Assembly (NCBI RefSeq): GCF_013100865.1
Contig: NC_048298.1
Span: 247,968,908-248,032,907 of the forward strand
Reading direction: 5' to 3'
DNA length: 64,000 nucleotides
Origin: Trachemys scripta elegans
Lineage: Eukaryota; Chordata; Testudines; Emydidae
Position 1 is the stretch's first letter. The number at the start of each line of letters is the position of its first letter. The translations under genes were made by a program, and so were the position numbers. Of the stretch, positions 1 through 9,344 are shown one piece after another. Below the pieces are notes generated by a model, which was given only the letters and a program-made list of their open reading frames with translations, had not been told where the DNA came from and searched no databases.

Positions 1-2
1 GG

Positions 3-874
3 GTGGCTATTGCAATCTGGAAGCTGGCAACTCCAGACAGCTACCAATCAGTCGCTAACCAGTTTGGAGTGGGGAAGTCGACCATTGGAATCATGTTGAT
101 GCAAGTTTTCAGGGCCATTAATTGCACCTTCTGCTCAGAAGAACCATGACTCTGGGTAACATGCATGACATTGTGGCTGGCTTTGCACAAATGGGCTTCC
201 CTAACTGTGGAGGGGCGATAGATGGGACGCATATTCCAATTCTGGCACCAGCCCACCTAGCCTCCGAGTACGTTAATCGAAAGGGGTATTTCTCTATGGT
301 TCTCCAGGCGCTTGTGGATCACCGTGGGTGTTTCATTGACATTAACACAGGCTGGCCCGGAAAGGTGCATGATGCATGCATCTTTCGGAACACTGGCCTG
401 TTCAGGAAGCTGCAAGCCAGGACTTTTTTCCCAGACCAGAATATCACCGTAGGGGAAGTCAAAATGCCCATTGTGATCCTTGGAGACCCCGCTTACCCTT
501 TAATGCCCTGGCTCATGAAATCCTCCACAGGGGGCCTTGACAGCAGCAAGGAGCAGTTCAACAACAGGCTGAGCCGGTGCAGAATGACAGTGGAGTGTGC
601 TTTTGGCCGTTTAAAGGGCCGCTGGCACTTTCTGTATGGGAAGCTGGACCTGGCCGATAACAGCAGACCCGCGGTTATATACGTGTGCTGTACTCTCCAT
701 AACATTTGTGAAGGGAAGGGTGAAAGATTCACTCAGGCATGGAACTCAGAGGTTCAACACCTGGAGGCTGAATTTGAACAGCCAGAGAGCAGGGCTATTA
801 GAGAGGACCAGCGTGGGGCTGCAAGGATTAGGGATGCCTTGAGGGAGCAGTTTGAGGCTGAAAGCCACCAGTAA
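3..874 (+). pseudogene. Harbinger transposase (HARBI1-like DDE nuclease), frameshifted
   Basis: The protein is the nuclease that cuts and joins Harbinger DNA. The open frame at 122-874 gives about 250 residues ending in a normal stop. Three acidic blocks fit the DDE_Tnp_4 fold: AIDGTH (first Asp), GDPAYPL (second Asp) and VECAFGRLKGRW (Glu). Bases 3-121 encode the upstream helix-rich segment (QFGVGKSTIG) in another frame, so a frameshift lies near 120; the first ATG of the downstream frame is near 146. The N-terminus lies before the window. All three catalytic residues remain, but the gene cannot make a full protein. Its usual partner, the SANT protein, lies on the opposite strand downstream. 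Confidence 0.85.
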
Positions 875-1132
875 TGTGGTGTCTAGTGCCCTGCACGGGA
901 GTGAAGTGCAGTGGTTCCAATGTTAGTAGGAATCTGTGTTTGCTATGTATGATACACTGACTTGCAGTGCTTGTTGCTTTCCTGGGCTAAGGTATCTTTT
1001 ACTTTATGCAATAATAAAGAATGTTGTCAAAGCAAAAAATCCATTTATTTAAAAGAAAATGCATTTATTGAAAAGAAACACAACTGCCTGGGAAACAGAA
1101 AGGGCAAGGGGCTGGGGCGGAGAATGGTACAA

Positions 1133-1697
1133 TCACAAATTTGCGTATGTCCTGTTATCATACTCAGCCTTCCTGTTTGGAGTGCTGTGCAATGAGTGCT
1201 GCACTTCAGGATGGCTATACTGCATGGTGATGGGGGTTGAGTGCAGAGGGAAAGGGACGTAGTTTTCAGGGTTGGGTGGTGAAGCTACAGGTGTTGGAGG
1301 CAGCTGGTGGTGATAAGAACCTGGATGTTGGGGAAATTGGGTTGGAGGTGACATGGGGACATAAGGGAAAGAGTTTGGGGACAAAGGCTGTGGGGGGGGC
1401 CGGAGACAGGCGCGGTAGTACTCCGCCTGCATGGCTACGAGCACCTGGATCAAGTCCGCTTGGTGCTCCATGATGCTTATCAGCCGCTCTGTGCTTTGGT
1501 GCTGGTGATCCGCATTCTGCTGGCAGACCCTCCTTTCACGCTCCCGCCACTCCTGCACTTTTTGATTTTCATTAAGGGAGCGCCTTAGTGCAGGCCTTCA
1601 TGCAGCATGTCCTCTTTGCTTCTATGTGGCCTCTTCCTGATTCTTTGCAGCCTCTCGGCCGGTGATAACATGGAGGGCTGAGATCTCAAGGTTACAT
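1133..1697 (-). pseudogene. Harbinger Myb/SANT protein, exon 2 (C-terminal part)
   Basis: This is the second exon of the element's DNA-binding partner. A pyrimidine-rich acceptor ending in CAG lies at 1698-1700 (- strand). The exon then reads a basic segment containing SPAERLQRIRKRP and, after a frame change near 1560, an open frame at 1558-1133 with a helical part (QEWRERERRV...RLISIMEHQADLIQVLVAMQ) and a Pro-rich tail ending at a stop. These are typical of the C-terminal half of Harbinger SANT proteins, where the helix probably mediates oligomerisation or transposase contact. Joining to the exon ending at 3640 keeps a sensible frame across the junction. Confidence 0.7.
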
Positions 1698-1796
1698 CTG
1701 TAAAGGCAAAATGCAACACTTAACAGAGGCAGCATTGTTCACACCTGACAGAGCAATGATTCCCCAATACTTAAGGAGAGCAAGCACAGTCTATAC

Positions 1797-2609
1797 CAGG
1801 GGTCTCAAACACACAGCAGCCCGCGGGGCTATTTCCTGCAGCTCGCCAAGCGGCCTGCACCCGTGCCCCCTGGCCTACCTCCAGGCCAGGGGTGGGCAAA
1901 CTACAGCCACAGGATTGCCCCCCTCGAGCCCCGTGCCCCTCCCTGAAGCAGCTGGCATCACGTCCCTGCGGTGAGGGGGGGAGAAGCAGAGAGCTCCATC
2001 CGTGTGTTACCCTGGCTTCCAGGCACTGCCCCCCCCCCCAGCTCCCATTGGCTGGGAACGGCTGGGAACGGGGAACCGCAGCCAATGGGAGCTTTGGCCC
2101 TGGTGTATGCTGCTGCCACCCCGGAGCACAAAGCTCTCCTGCACCCCACCTCCAACTCCCTGCCCTGAGCCCCTGCTGCATCCCACACCCCTCCTGTACC
2201 CCAATCCCCTGCCCTGNCTGCACCTCAACCCCCTGCCCTGAGCCCCTGCTGCATCCCACACCCCAACCCTCTGCCCTGAGCCCCCTGATGCATCCCACAC
2301 CCCTTCTGCACCCTGAGCCCCCTGCCTGAACCTCAACCCCCTGCTGCACCTCAACTCCCTGCCCTGAGCCCCTGCCACACCCCTCATGCACCCTTTGGGG
2401 GAAAGGAGGAGGTGGAGTTGGGGTGGGGACTTCAGGGAAGGGGTTGGAATGGGGGCAGGGAAGGGGTGGGAAGAGGTGAGGGCTCATGGAAGGGGTGGAG
2501 TGGAGGCAGGGCCGGGGGCAGTGAGGGGTGGGATATCAGTGTTGCAGCCCTCGGGCCAATGAACTAGCTCTCATGTGGCCCTCGTGGTCATTTGAGTTTG
2601 AGACCCCTG
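1797..2609. mobile_element. hAT-type non-autonomous element, GC-rich
   Basis: Perfect 14-bp terminal inverted repeats CAGGGGTCTCAAAC (1797) and GTTTGAGACCCCTG (ends 2609) bracket a GC-rich, non-coding body. No clean 8-bp TSD is visible: the flanks are GTCTATAC and TTCTGGGC. The long Pro/Gly-rich frames inside are compositional artefacts. Confidence 0.75.
2150..2395. repeat. C-rich minisatellite inside the hAT
   Basis: Degenerate tandem units built on CCCTGCCCTGAGCCCCTG and CTGCATCCCACACCCC repeat through this stretch. One ambiguous base (n) lies at 2217, probably an assembly or sequencing problem in the repeat. Confidence 0.7.
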
Positions 2610-2610
2610 T

Positions 2611-3101
2611 TCTGGGCACCGCATTTCAAGAAAGAGGTGGAGAAATTGGAGAGGGTCCAGAGAAGAGCAACAAGAATGATTAAAGGTCTTGAGAACATGA
2701 CCTATGAAGGAAGGCTGAAAGAATTGGGTTTGTTTAGTTTGGAAAAGAGAAGACTGACAGGGGACATGATAACAGTTTTCAGGTATCTAAAAGGGTGTCA
2801 TAAGGAGGAGGGAGAAAACTTGTTCACCTTAGCCTCTAAGGATAGAACAAGAAGCAATGGGCTTAAACTGCAGCAAGGGAGGTTTAGGTTGGACATTAGA
2901 AAAGAGTTCCTAACTGTCAGGGTGGTTAAACACTGGAATAAATTGCTAGGGAGGTTGTGGAATCTCCTTCTCGGGAGATATTTAAGAGTACGTTAGATAA
3001 ATGTCTATCGGGGATGGTCTAGACAGTATTTGGTCCTGCCATGAGGGCAGCGGACTGGACTCGATGACCTCTCAAGGTCCCTTCCAGTCCTAGAATCTAT
3101 G
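2611..3101 (+). mobile_element. CR1 LINE, 3' end (5'-truncated)
   Basis: The frame at 2592-2996 gives the typical CR1 ORF2 C-terminus (VEKLERVQRRATRMIKGLEN, EGRLKELGLFSLEKRRLTGD, NGLKLQQGRFRLDIRKEF, VVKHWNKL). It is followed by the short CR1 3' UTR and ends in CCTAGAATCTATGA, the family's terminal repeat. It abuts the hAT at 2609 and lies in the SANT intron. Confidence 0.9.
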
Positions 3102-3124
3102 AAAAAAACCCCGGGAGCCCCAAA

Positions 3125-3628
3125 ATGGTGAGTAAGCACAGGGTCAAGCATGACTGATTGTTTCATGGCTGTACTGTCCTCTGGATATCTGTGCCCTTGG
3201 GGAGAGCCAACAGCTGCAGGGGGCCCCTATACTGAACACTGTCCCCACATTTTCCATAGGAGTTCGTCCTGGAAAATATCTCGCTGCTGAGGGTGACCTG
3301 GGAAGCAAGGGAGGGTCTTCTACTACAATGCGGCTTCCACCCTGGCCCATATGCAGCTTACCTATGTGCAGCAATGGTCCCCCTGCCCCTCACGGCACAG
3401 AGGCGCGGACATGTTAGCCAGACTGGGACAAGGATCACAGTGGCTCTCCCATGAAACCTGCGCAAGCACATTGCCCAAGTTCTGGATAAGACCTTTGAAG
3501 AGATCACTTAGGCCAATTACCGCAATGTGAGAGAGCACATCAACGCCCTATTCTGCATCTATTCTGCATGCAGCCCTAACCCTCCTTACCCCAAGAGCCC
3601 GCACCTAATAACTTCCTTCCCAAAATAA
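3125..3628 (+). pseudogene. Possible third Harbinger gene, two exons, two internal stops
   Basis: On the + strand an ATG at 3125-3127 is followed at once by a consensus donor (GTGAGTAAG, 3128). An acceptor (TTTTCCATAG) ends at 3259, and from 3260 the same frame runs 123 codons to a TAA at 3626-3628. That stop overlaps an AATAAA polyadenylation signal at 3624-3629. Two internal stops interrupt it, TGA at 3452 and TAG at 3509, yet frame and composition continue on both sides (before: TWEAREGLLLQCGFHPG; after: HIAQVLDKTFEEIT and NVREHINALF). The exon lies inside the intron of the opposite-strand SANT gene. I do not recognise the family. It could be a real element gene, a captured host exon, or chance. 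Confidence 0.4.
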
Positions 3629-3639
3629 AAGCCGCTTAC

Positions 3640-4147
3640 TGGGAACCTCCTCTGGTGTTTGTCCTTCCCCAAGCACCAGCCATCACGACTGGCTAACTTC
3701 CTCCTGGCTGCATGCATCTAGAGATGCTGAGGTGTCTTCCTCGTCCTCAGCACCCTAGCTCCCGCTTTGCTCCTCCTTCTCCTCCTGCCTTCTTGGACTG
3801 GGCTCTGAAGTGTCCATGGTGGTCCTCGGAGTGGAGGTAGGGTTGCCCCCAAGTATCGCGTCCAGCTCTTTGTAACAATGGCAGGTCGCGAGGGCAGCAC
3901 TGGAGCAGCTGTTTTCCTCGCAGGCTTTGCAGTAGGCATTTCGCAGCTCCTTCACTTTAACCCTGCACTGCAGAACATCCCGGTCATGGCCCCTTTCCAT
4001 CATGTCCCTTGATACCTGCCTGAAGGTATCGTAATTCCTAAGGCTGGAGCGCAGCTGGGACTGGACAGCTTGCTCCCCCCAAACACTGATGAGGTCCAGC
4101 AACTCACCATTGTTCCATACTGGGGATCGCCTGGCACATGGAGGCAT
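3640..4147 (-). pseudogene. Harbinger Myb/SANT-like DNA-binding protein, exon 1
   Basis: Starting at the Met at 4147, the protein has a trihelix/Myb-SANT domain of about 90 residues: SPVWNNGELLDLISVWG, a middle helix with YDTFRQVSRDM and a third helix with CRVKVKELRNAYCKA. This domain binds the element's own ends and recruits the transposase. A stop codon interrupts the frame near 3755, but family-like acidic sequence (ACSQEEVSQS) continues beyond it to a donor, CCCA|GTAAGC, at 3639-3638. The intron runs to 1698. An earlier in-frame Met at 4195 is possible, but the family usually starts at MPP, so I chose 4147. The copy is inactivated by the stop. Confidence 0.75.
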
Positions 4148-4548
4148 GGTCACCTGGAAAGATTTGCTAAGAGCACTCCACACCTGGCTGAGCAAACAGG
4201 AAAGGGATTTTCAAAATTCCCAGAGAATTTAAAGGGCAGGTCTGATGGTTGGTGACCTGAGGGCAGGACAGTACAGTTCAAACTGATGACCAGAGTGGCT
4301 AGAACGGGCATTGTGGATACTTCTGGAGGCCGATCAGAGCGCATTAACAGAACAGGGCGTCCACACTGGTGCCATGGCGCTCCAGCCGGGGCACATCAAA
4401 CGTTATTCCACTCACCGAGGTGGATTACCAGGAGCGCTGTAGCCGTGGAGTCAGAGCACTCTACGTGCCTTGCCAGTGTGGCCGCATCGTGAGTTGGTGC
4501 GCACTGGGCTGCTTTAATGTGCTCTAACTCACAAGTGTAGCCATGCCC

Positions 4549-4772
4549 TTAAAGTTTGTTTTAAAACTGATTTATATCAACCAGTTCAAACCCTGTGGGG
4601 ACACTCTTATTTCAGTTTAGCATCAACACATTTCTATTTTCTGTTAAACCAAAATAAACTTGGGTTGATCTGAAATAAGAGTGTCACAGATCCTTTTGCA
4701 CCAGTTAACTAAATCAGTTTAAAACACACTTTTAGTTACACCAGTGCAACTTTTTTGTGTAGACAAGGCCTC
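4549..4772. mobile_element. MITE fragment, interrupted by the Harbinger insertion
   Basis: The sequence is internally palindromic: GACACTCTTATTTCAG near 4609 is mirrored by CTGAAATAAGAGTGTC near 4670. It ends in TGTGTAGACAAGGCCTC, a Harbinger-like terminus. The other end would lie beyond the Harbinger left end, outside the window. Confidence 0.5.
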
Positions 4773-5638
4773 AGTTATAGGTCCAAGCTAAACTGCTTTA
4801 AGCCAGTTTTCCATCAATATAATACTTTGGGGTTTGCATTGCTTTTACTAAATTGGTTTTAAAACTGATCGGTGCAACCTCTGCATGTAGAAGACCTCAC
4901 ATAAGAACAGCCCTGAGACTACTTGACTTTGTAGGGGTAGCCTAGCTGGTCACTGCAGTGATGTTATTTCAACATGGGTTCCTTTATTAGTAATTGCTAT
5001 CAAAATTCTTAGTCACCACTGAGCCAGACTGGCTAGATACAGTAAATAAATGCCCTGGACTGAGTCAATAAACACATTTTTAAAAGCCCATGTTATATGC
5101 TGAGGCATTTTTATTATGGGAATTCTAAACTCTCTTTGAACACTAGAGGGCTAACATTACCTTACATTGGCTGTCTGCAGGCATGAGGCTCAGACAGGAT
5201 GTGGTGGTTCTTATCTATGTTCATGGAGAAGCAGAGGGTGAATGCTTGGTGTGCTGAGCCCACCACTTAGATACCCTGGGGACAGTATCTTAGAAGAACC
5301 AAGAAGTTTCCAACATGAGTATATGACACATGACCTTTGATTAACCTGACAGTGCTCCCAGAGACACTCTCACTGGTTTGGTTTGGGAAGTACATTTTTC
5401 ATTAAAACGATGCAATTTGCATTGCCCATTTTTATGCTATTTGTCAGAAGTGGTAATATAAGACTTCAGTTGTAACAGATTAATTGATATTCTGTATTAG
5501 CAGTCATTGCAGGCATTTCCATGTCAGCTGGCATGCACTTCAGATCCATATTTGAATTCCAAAGACTAACTTAGCTAGAACATCCTTTACAAAACCTAAA
5601 GACTTAAAAACAAAGTAATGAATAGCTTAGGACATCAA
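4773..5638. other. Non-coding interval
   Basis: AT-rich sequence without convincing reading frames. The segment near 4850-4900 (AAACTGATCGGTGCAACC) resembles the preceding MITE and may be a second decayed copy. I see nothing else. Confidence 0.5.
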
Positions 5639-5917
5639 AGGCATGTTCTACACTGTAATGTTAGGTCAACATAGCTATGTCGGTTGGGGTATGAAAAGCC
5701 ATATCCCTGACGAACATAGCTATGTGGACCTAAACCCCAATGAAGATGCAGTTATGTCAAAGGAAAAATGATTCTGTTGATGGAGCTACCATCATTCAGT
5801 GAGGTGGTGTTCCTACACTGACAGAAAACCCCCTTCCATATCTATACTATGGAGTTTCATTGGTACTGCTACTCCACATGATTAAGCTTGTGTAGTCTCT
5901 GTAGTGTAGACATATCC
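5639..5917. mobile_element. Harbinger-type MITE (decayed copy)
   Basis: The ends GGCATGTTCTACACTG and GTAGTGTAGACATATCC are inverted repeats of the family seen more cleanly at 29097, 31203, 37102 and 44811. The interior has the usual CATAGCTATGT palindromic blocks. No TSD is clear. Confidence 0.65.
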
Positions 5918-6522
5918 ATAGATTTAACCTGCCCACATGATAAACATATCAAAAATATTTTTATGAGCACAGGAAATTCATCACAACACAATAATCTTAG
6001 CTAACATACATAGGGTATAGTTATGTATTATTCTTATTGTTTTAATTTCAGTATGTACGTATGTTATCTTAATTTCACGGATGTTCACTTAGGGGCTACT
6101 GTTAGGTGAGAAATATTATTAGATCGTATTTTCATCAGCTTTCACTGTTGATGTTTTTTGGGGGGACGAATTTATAACACTGGTCTACAATGTTTGAGAA
6201 GTCGTCTGCTTCAGAGATAAAATGTGCTATTTATTATGTATTTTGATGTGCTGAATTCAAATATGACCATTAAAACAACTAATTGGCTACTGTTTCTAAG
6301 ATATTTAAGTTTTTACATTTTATGTCTATGTATATTGTGTAGATAGTAGAGTTTTAATCATAAATTGTAAACCTAGGTCTTTTCATGTGTTTATGGTTGC
6401 TTTACATGATAATATTTCACCTGTCCTGTTTATGTAACACTTTAAAAAATCAGCAAAAGGTTATATAAATAAAATTTATTATGAAATAAAAGGCAAAAAA
6501 CTATTCTGTACATAGTTTAGTC

Positions 6523-7284
6523 CTATTCAGTGTCTACTCGACGCTTCTTGGCTTGTCTCTTGTATTCATTAAATGGAGAATCTCTTGTCACTGTCCAGCA
6601 ATAGTCTGCAAGCATTGATGGGCTCCATTTGCCCTGATAGCGTTTCTCCATTGTTGCAATGTCCTGGTGAAATTGCTCGCCATGCTCGTCGCTCACTGCT
6701 CCGCAGTTCGGTGGAAAAAAATCTAGATGAGAGTGCAAAAAATGTATCTTTAGTGACATGTTGCAACCAAGGCTTTTGTATGCCTTGAGGAGGTTTTCCA
6801 CCAACAACCTGTAGTTGTCTGCCTTGTTGTTTCCGAGAACATTTATTGCCACTAACTGGAAGGCTTTCCATGCCGTCTTTTCCTTGCCACGCAGATGGTC
6901 AAATGCATCATCTCGAAGAAGTTCACGAATCTGAGGACCAACAAAGACACTTTCCTTTATCTTAGCTTCACTTAACCTTGGAAATTTTCCACAGAGGTAC
7001 TTGAAAGCTGCTTGTGTTTTGTCAATGGCCTTGACAAAGTTCGTCATCAGACCCAGTTTGATGTGTAAGGGTGGTAACAAAATCTTCCTTGATTCAAGTG
7101 GTGGATGCTGAAGACTTTTCCTCCCAGGCTCCAATGACTGTCGGAGTGGCCAATCTTTCTTGATGTAGTGGGAATCTCTTGCACGACTATCCCATTCACA
7201 GAGAAAACAGCAGTACTTTGTGTATCCAGTCTGCAGACCAAGCAAGAGAGCAATAACCTTCAAATCACCACAAATGTTGGTCAT
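6523..7284 (-). pseudogene. Unnamed transposase-like protein, C-terminal part after the frameshift
   Basis: 253 codons, overlapping the upstream frame by 20 bases. It opens with ICGDLKVIALLLGLQ (candidate second catalytic Asp), then a CCFLCEWDSR...H cluster, LPPLHIKLGLMTNFVKAID, FVGPQIRELLRDD, and GAVSDEHGEQFHQDI (candidate third acidic residue), ending MLADYCW... and a basic tail KRQAKKRRVDTE. It remains open to a natural stop and is followed about 43 bp later by AATAAA. Apart from the one frameshift near 7265-7284, the two parts form an apparently complete product of about 565 residues, so the copy is young or was recently active. Catalytic roles are my inference from motif order. Confidence 0.7.
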
Positions 7285-8200
7285 AGTTTATGCACCTCAA
7301 AAGTTGTTTCATGTTGTCATAGGTTTCTTTCATATGGACTGCATGACCAACTGGAATTGATGGCAAAACATTGCCATTATGCAGTAAAACAGCTTTAAGT
7401 CTCGTCTTCGATGAATCAATGAACAGTCTCCACTCATCTGGATCATGAACGATGTTGAGGGCTGCCATCACACCATCGATGTTGTTGCAGGCTACAAGAT
7501 CACCTCCCATGAAGAAGAATGGGACAAGATCCTTTTGACGGTCACGGAACATGGAAACCCTAACATCACCTGCCAGGAGATTCCACTGCTGTAGTCTGGA
7601 GCCCAACAGCTCTGCCTTACTCTTGGGTAGTTCCAAATCCCTGACAAGGTCATTCAGTTCACCTTGTGTTATGAGGTGTGGTTCAGAGGAGGAAGATGGG
7701 AGAAAATGTGGATCCTGTGACACTGATGGTTCAGGATCAGAAGTTTCATCCTCTTCCTCTTCCTCGTCTGACTCAAGTGAGAATGATTCTGGTGCATCAG
7801 GAACCGGCAGTCCTTCTCCGTGGGGTACTGGGCATATAGCTGATGGAATGTTTGGATAATGCACAGTCCACTTTTTCTTCTTTGACACACCTTTCCCAAC
7901 TGGAGGCACCATGCAGAAGTAACAATTGCTGGTATGATTTGTTGGCTCTCTCCAAATCATTGGCACTGCAAAAGGCATAGATTTCCTTTTCCCGTTCAAC
8001 CACTGGCGAAGATTTGTTGCACAAGTGTTGCAGCATATGTGTGGGGCCCACCTCTTGTCCTGATCTCCAATTTTGCAGCCAAAATAAAGGTGGTAGGCTT
8101 TCTTAACCATAGTGGTTATACTACGCTTTTGTGATGCAAAAGTCACTTCACCACAAACATAGCAGAAGTTATCTGCACTGTTCACACAAGTACGAGGCAT
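7265..8200 (-). pseudogene. Unnamed transposase-like protein, N-terminal part before the frameshift
   Basis: 311 codons from MPRTC. Residues about 13-100 form a Cys/His-rich zinc-binding region: CYVC, then CCNTC, then WREPTNHTSNCYFC. An acidic Ser/Glu linker follows (about 145-170, EEEEEDETSDPEPS). From about 230 the chain has EWRLFIDSSKTRLKAVLLHNG, which looks like the first strands of an RNase H fold with an Asp, then HAVHMKETYDNMKQLL. The frame ends in LRCINYDQHLW, where related proteins as I recall them continue into CGDLK; here the frame shifts. Similar proteins occur across animals as uncharacterised, apparently mobile genes. The intronless form and flanking inverted repeats indicate a transposon gene rather than a host gene. 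Confidence 0.7.
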
Positions 8201-8318
8201 CTCTGCTCACTTTGGCTAAACAGAAATGTGTCCCTTTGCAAAATCAAACACTGACAAATAAGAGAGCACGACACTATATGATTTCTAGAGCTGATATAGG
8301 GCAATTTGTTCAGCAGAG

Positions 8319-8419
8319 TGATGTAAGCTTCGTTATGATTGCATCATGTGTGACTTCTAGGAATAACATGATGCAATTCATATCATGTATGACGCAATAC
8401 CAACTTCAGATTGCATCAT
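8319..8419. promoter_or_regulatory. Cluster of TTGCATCAT-type sites upstream of the unnamed gene
   Basis: Four near-identical 9-mers lie 140-220 bp upstream of the start codon: TTGCATCAT at 8339-8347 and 8411-8419, ATGATGCAA at 8368-8376, ATGACGCAA at 8389-8397. A weaker TGATGTAA is at 8319-8326. The core TGATGCAA equals the known C/EBP-ATF composite element. They could be regulatory sites or subterminal transposase-binding repeats. Confidence 0.4.
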
Positions 8420-8837
8420 TCATTGTTTTGCCTAAAAAGCAAGTACTGTCCAAACCCAGTCATAGATGTATTCATAGATCCAGTCAAAGATGTATTTTAG
8501 TCATTTCTGGTTTAAATTGAGATCCCTTCCCTTTATAACTTACTTATCCTCCGCCATTCCCAAGTCAAGGGTCGTATATACTGACCCAATAGCATATCTT
8601 GAAAACTAGAGCCAATCAACAATTTTAAGCATCATTTTTGTTCTCAGTGACCCAGAATTAGTAAAGTTTGACTACATTTATTTCAGAAGCATTTTGCCTG
8701 TAGAGCAGTGTAATTCGTGTTTCTTGAGAATGGTGTTGCAAGTGCAGTTTAATAGGAGAAGTGTATAACTTTGCTGATAAATGCTAAAATCATTTAGGTA
8801 TAATACTTAGCTTGTTGGTTGCTCTTTTCATCCATAG

Positions 8838-8955
8838 GTCTCAAAAACTCTTACAACAGAAAATAAGTATGATTAGTTTTGTTTTACAGATGGGTAAATT
8901 GAGGCACTGAAATGCAAAGTGATTTGCTTAAGGTCACACACTGCGGAGAAATAAT
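8838..8955 (+). repeat. MIR/CORE-SINE-like relic
   Basis: TTTTACAGATGGGTAAATTGAGGCACTG followed by AAGGTCACACA is the conserved core of the ancient MIR-type SINE group. Upstream CTCAAAAACTCTTACA matches the same consensus. Confidence 0.65.
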
Positions 8956-9044
8956 GGCTCCATGGAACTCAATGGAAGTTTTTCCATTTTTTTTCAGTGA
9001 AGCCATGATTTCATCCCATGTCACTGACTAGAAGGCTAAGGGGC

Positions 9045-9265
9045 AGTGGTGTCAGGTGCATAGCACACTGCACTAAAACTCAAGCATCGTGAGTTCTCAG
9101 CTCTGCTCTGCCTTGCTGTGCCTCCTACCCTTTGTCCGTGTTTCCTATTTAGACGCTCAGCACTTTTGGGTATAGCCTGTCTCTTACTGTGCATTTGTAG
9201 CCAAATGGGGCACTGATCCCATATGGTCCTCTAAGCGCTACTGTAATACAAATAACAACCTCATT
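9045..9265 (+). repeat. tRNA-headed MIR/CORE-SINE relic
   Basis: The block has the old SINE layout: a tRNA-like start (GTGCATAGCACACTGCACTAAAACTC), a TTCTCAGCTCTGCTCTG segment and a tail (AAGCGCTACTGTAATACAAATAA). It is strongly diverged. Confidence 0.5.
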
Positions 9266-9344
9266 GGTCATGTATCCACTAGACTAGGCCTCCTCACCCT
9301 ATATGGTGTCATGCTCATTAATAGAGACATACATAAGGATGGAG

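Larger units (their letters stand above)
1..4548. mobile_element. PIF/Harbinger DNA transposon, right part; left end outside the window
   Basis: The element carries a DDE transposase (+ strand) and a Myb/SANT-like protein (- strand), the gene pair typical of PIF/Harbinger. Its right end is at 4548: read inward on the - strand it begins GGGCATGGCTACACTTG, and it is followed by TTA at 4549-4551, the usual Harbinger target trinucleotide. A hAT (1797-2609) and a CR1 fragment (2611-3101) are later insertions. The left terminus is not visible, so the matching TSD cannot be checked. Confidence 0.85.
6166..8718 (-). mobile_element. DNA transposon of unnamed family with long terminal inverted repeats
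   Basis: The two ends form imperfect inverted repeats of about 140 bp. The left end begins ACGAATT at 6166, and the complement of the right end begins ACGAATT at 8718. Both continue with ACACTG(G/C)TCTACA, TGCTTCxGAxATAAA and TTAAAA...ATTGGCTxxxxTTxxAAGATAT in the same order. Between them is one - strand gene (8200-6523) with AATAAA at 6480-6475 (- strand). A possible duplication TGTTTTTT/TGTTTCTT flanks it but needs extra G residues at the left end. The architecture is that of a cut-and-paste transposon; I cannot assign it to a named superfamily. Confidence 0.7.

Noticed and set aside
2150..2395. CRISPR-like tandem repeats
   Set aside because: Degenerate minisatellite units without regular spacers, in a vertebrate-type genome.
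1771..2487. Long Gly/Pro-rich frames on both strands
   Set aside because: They follow the GC-rich minisatellite body of a hAT; all frames look alike and contain an ambiguous base.
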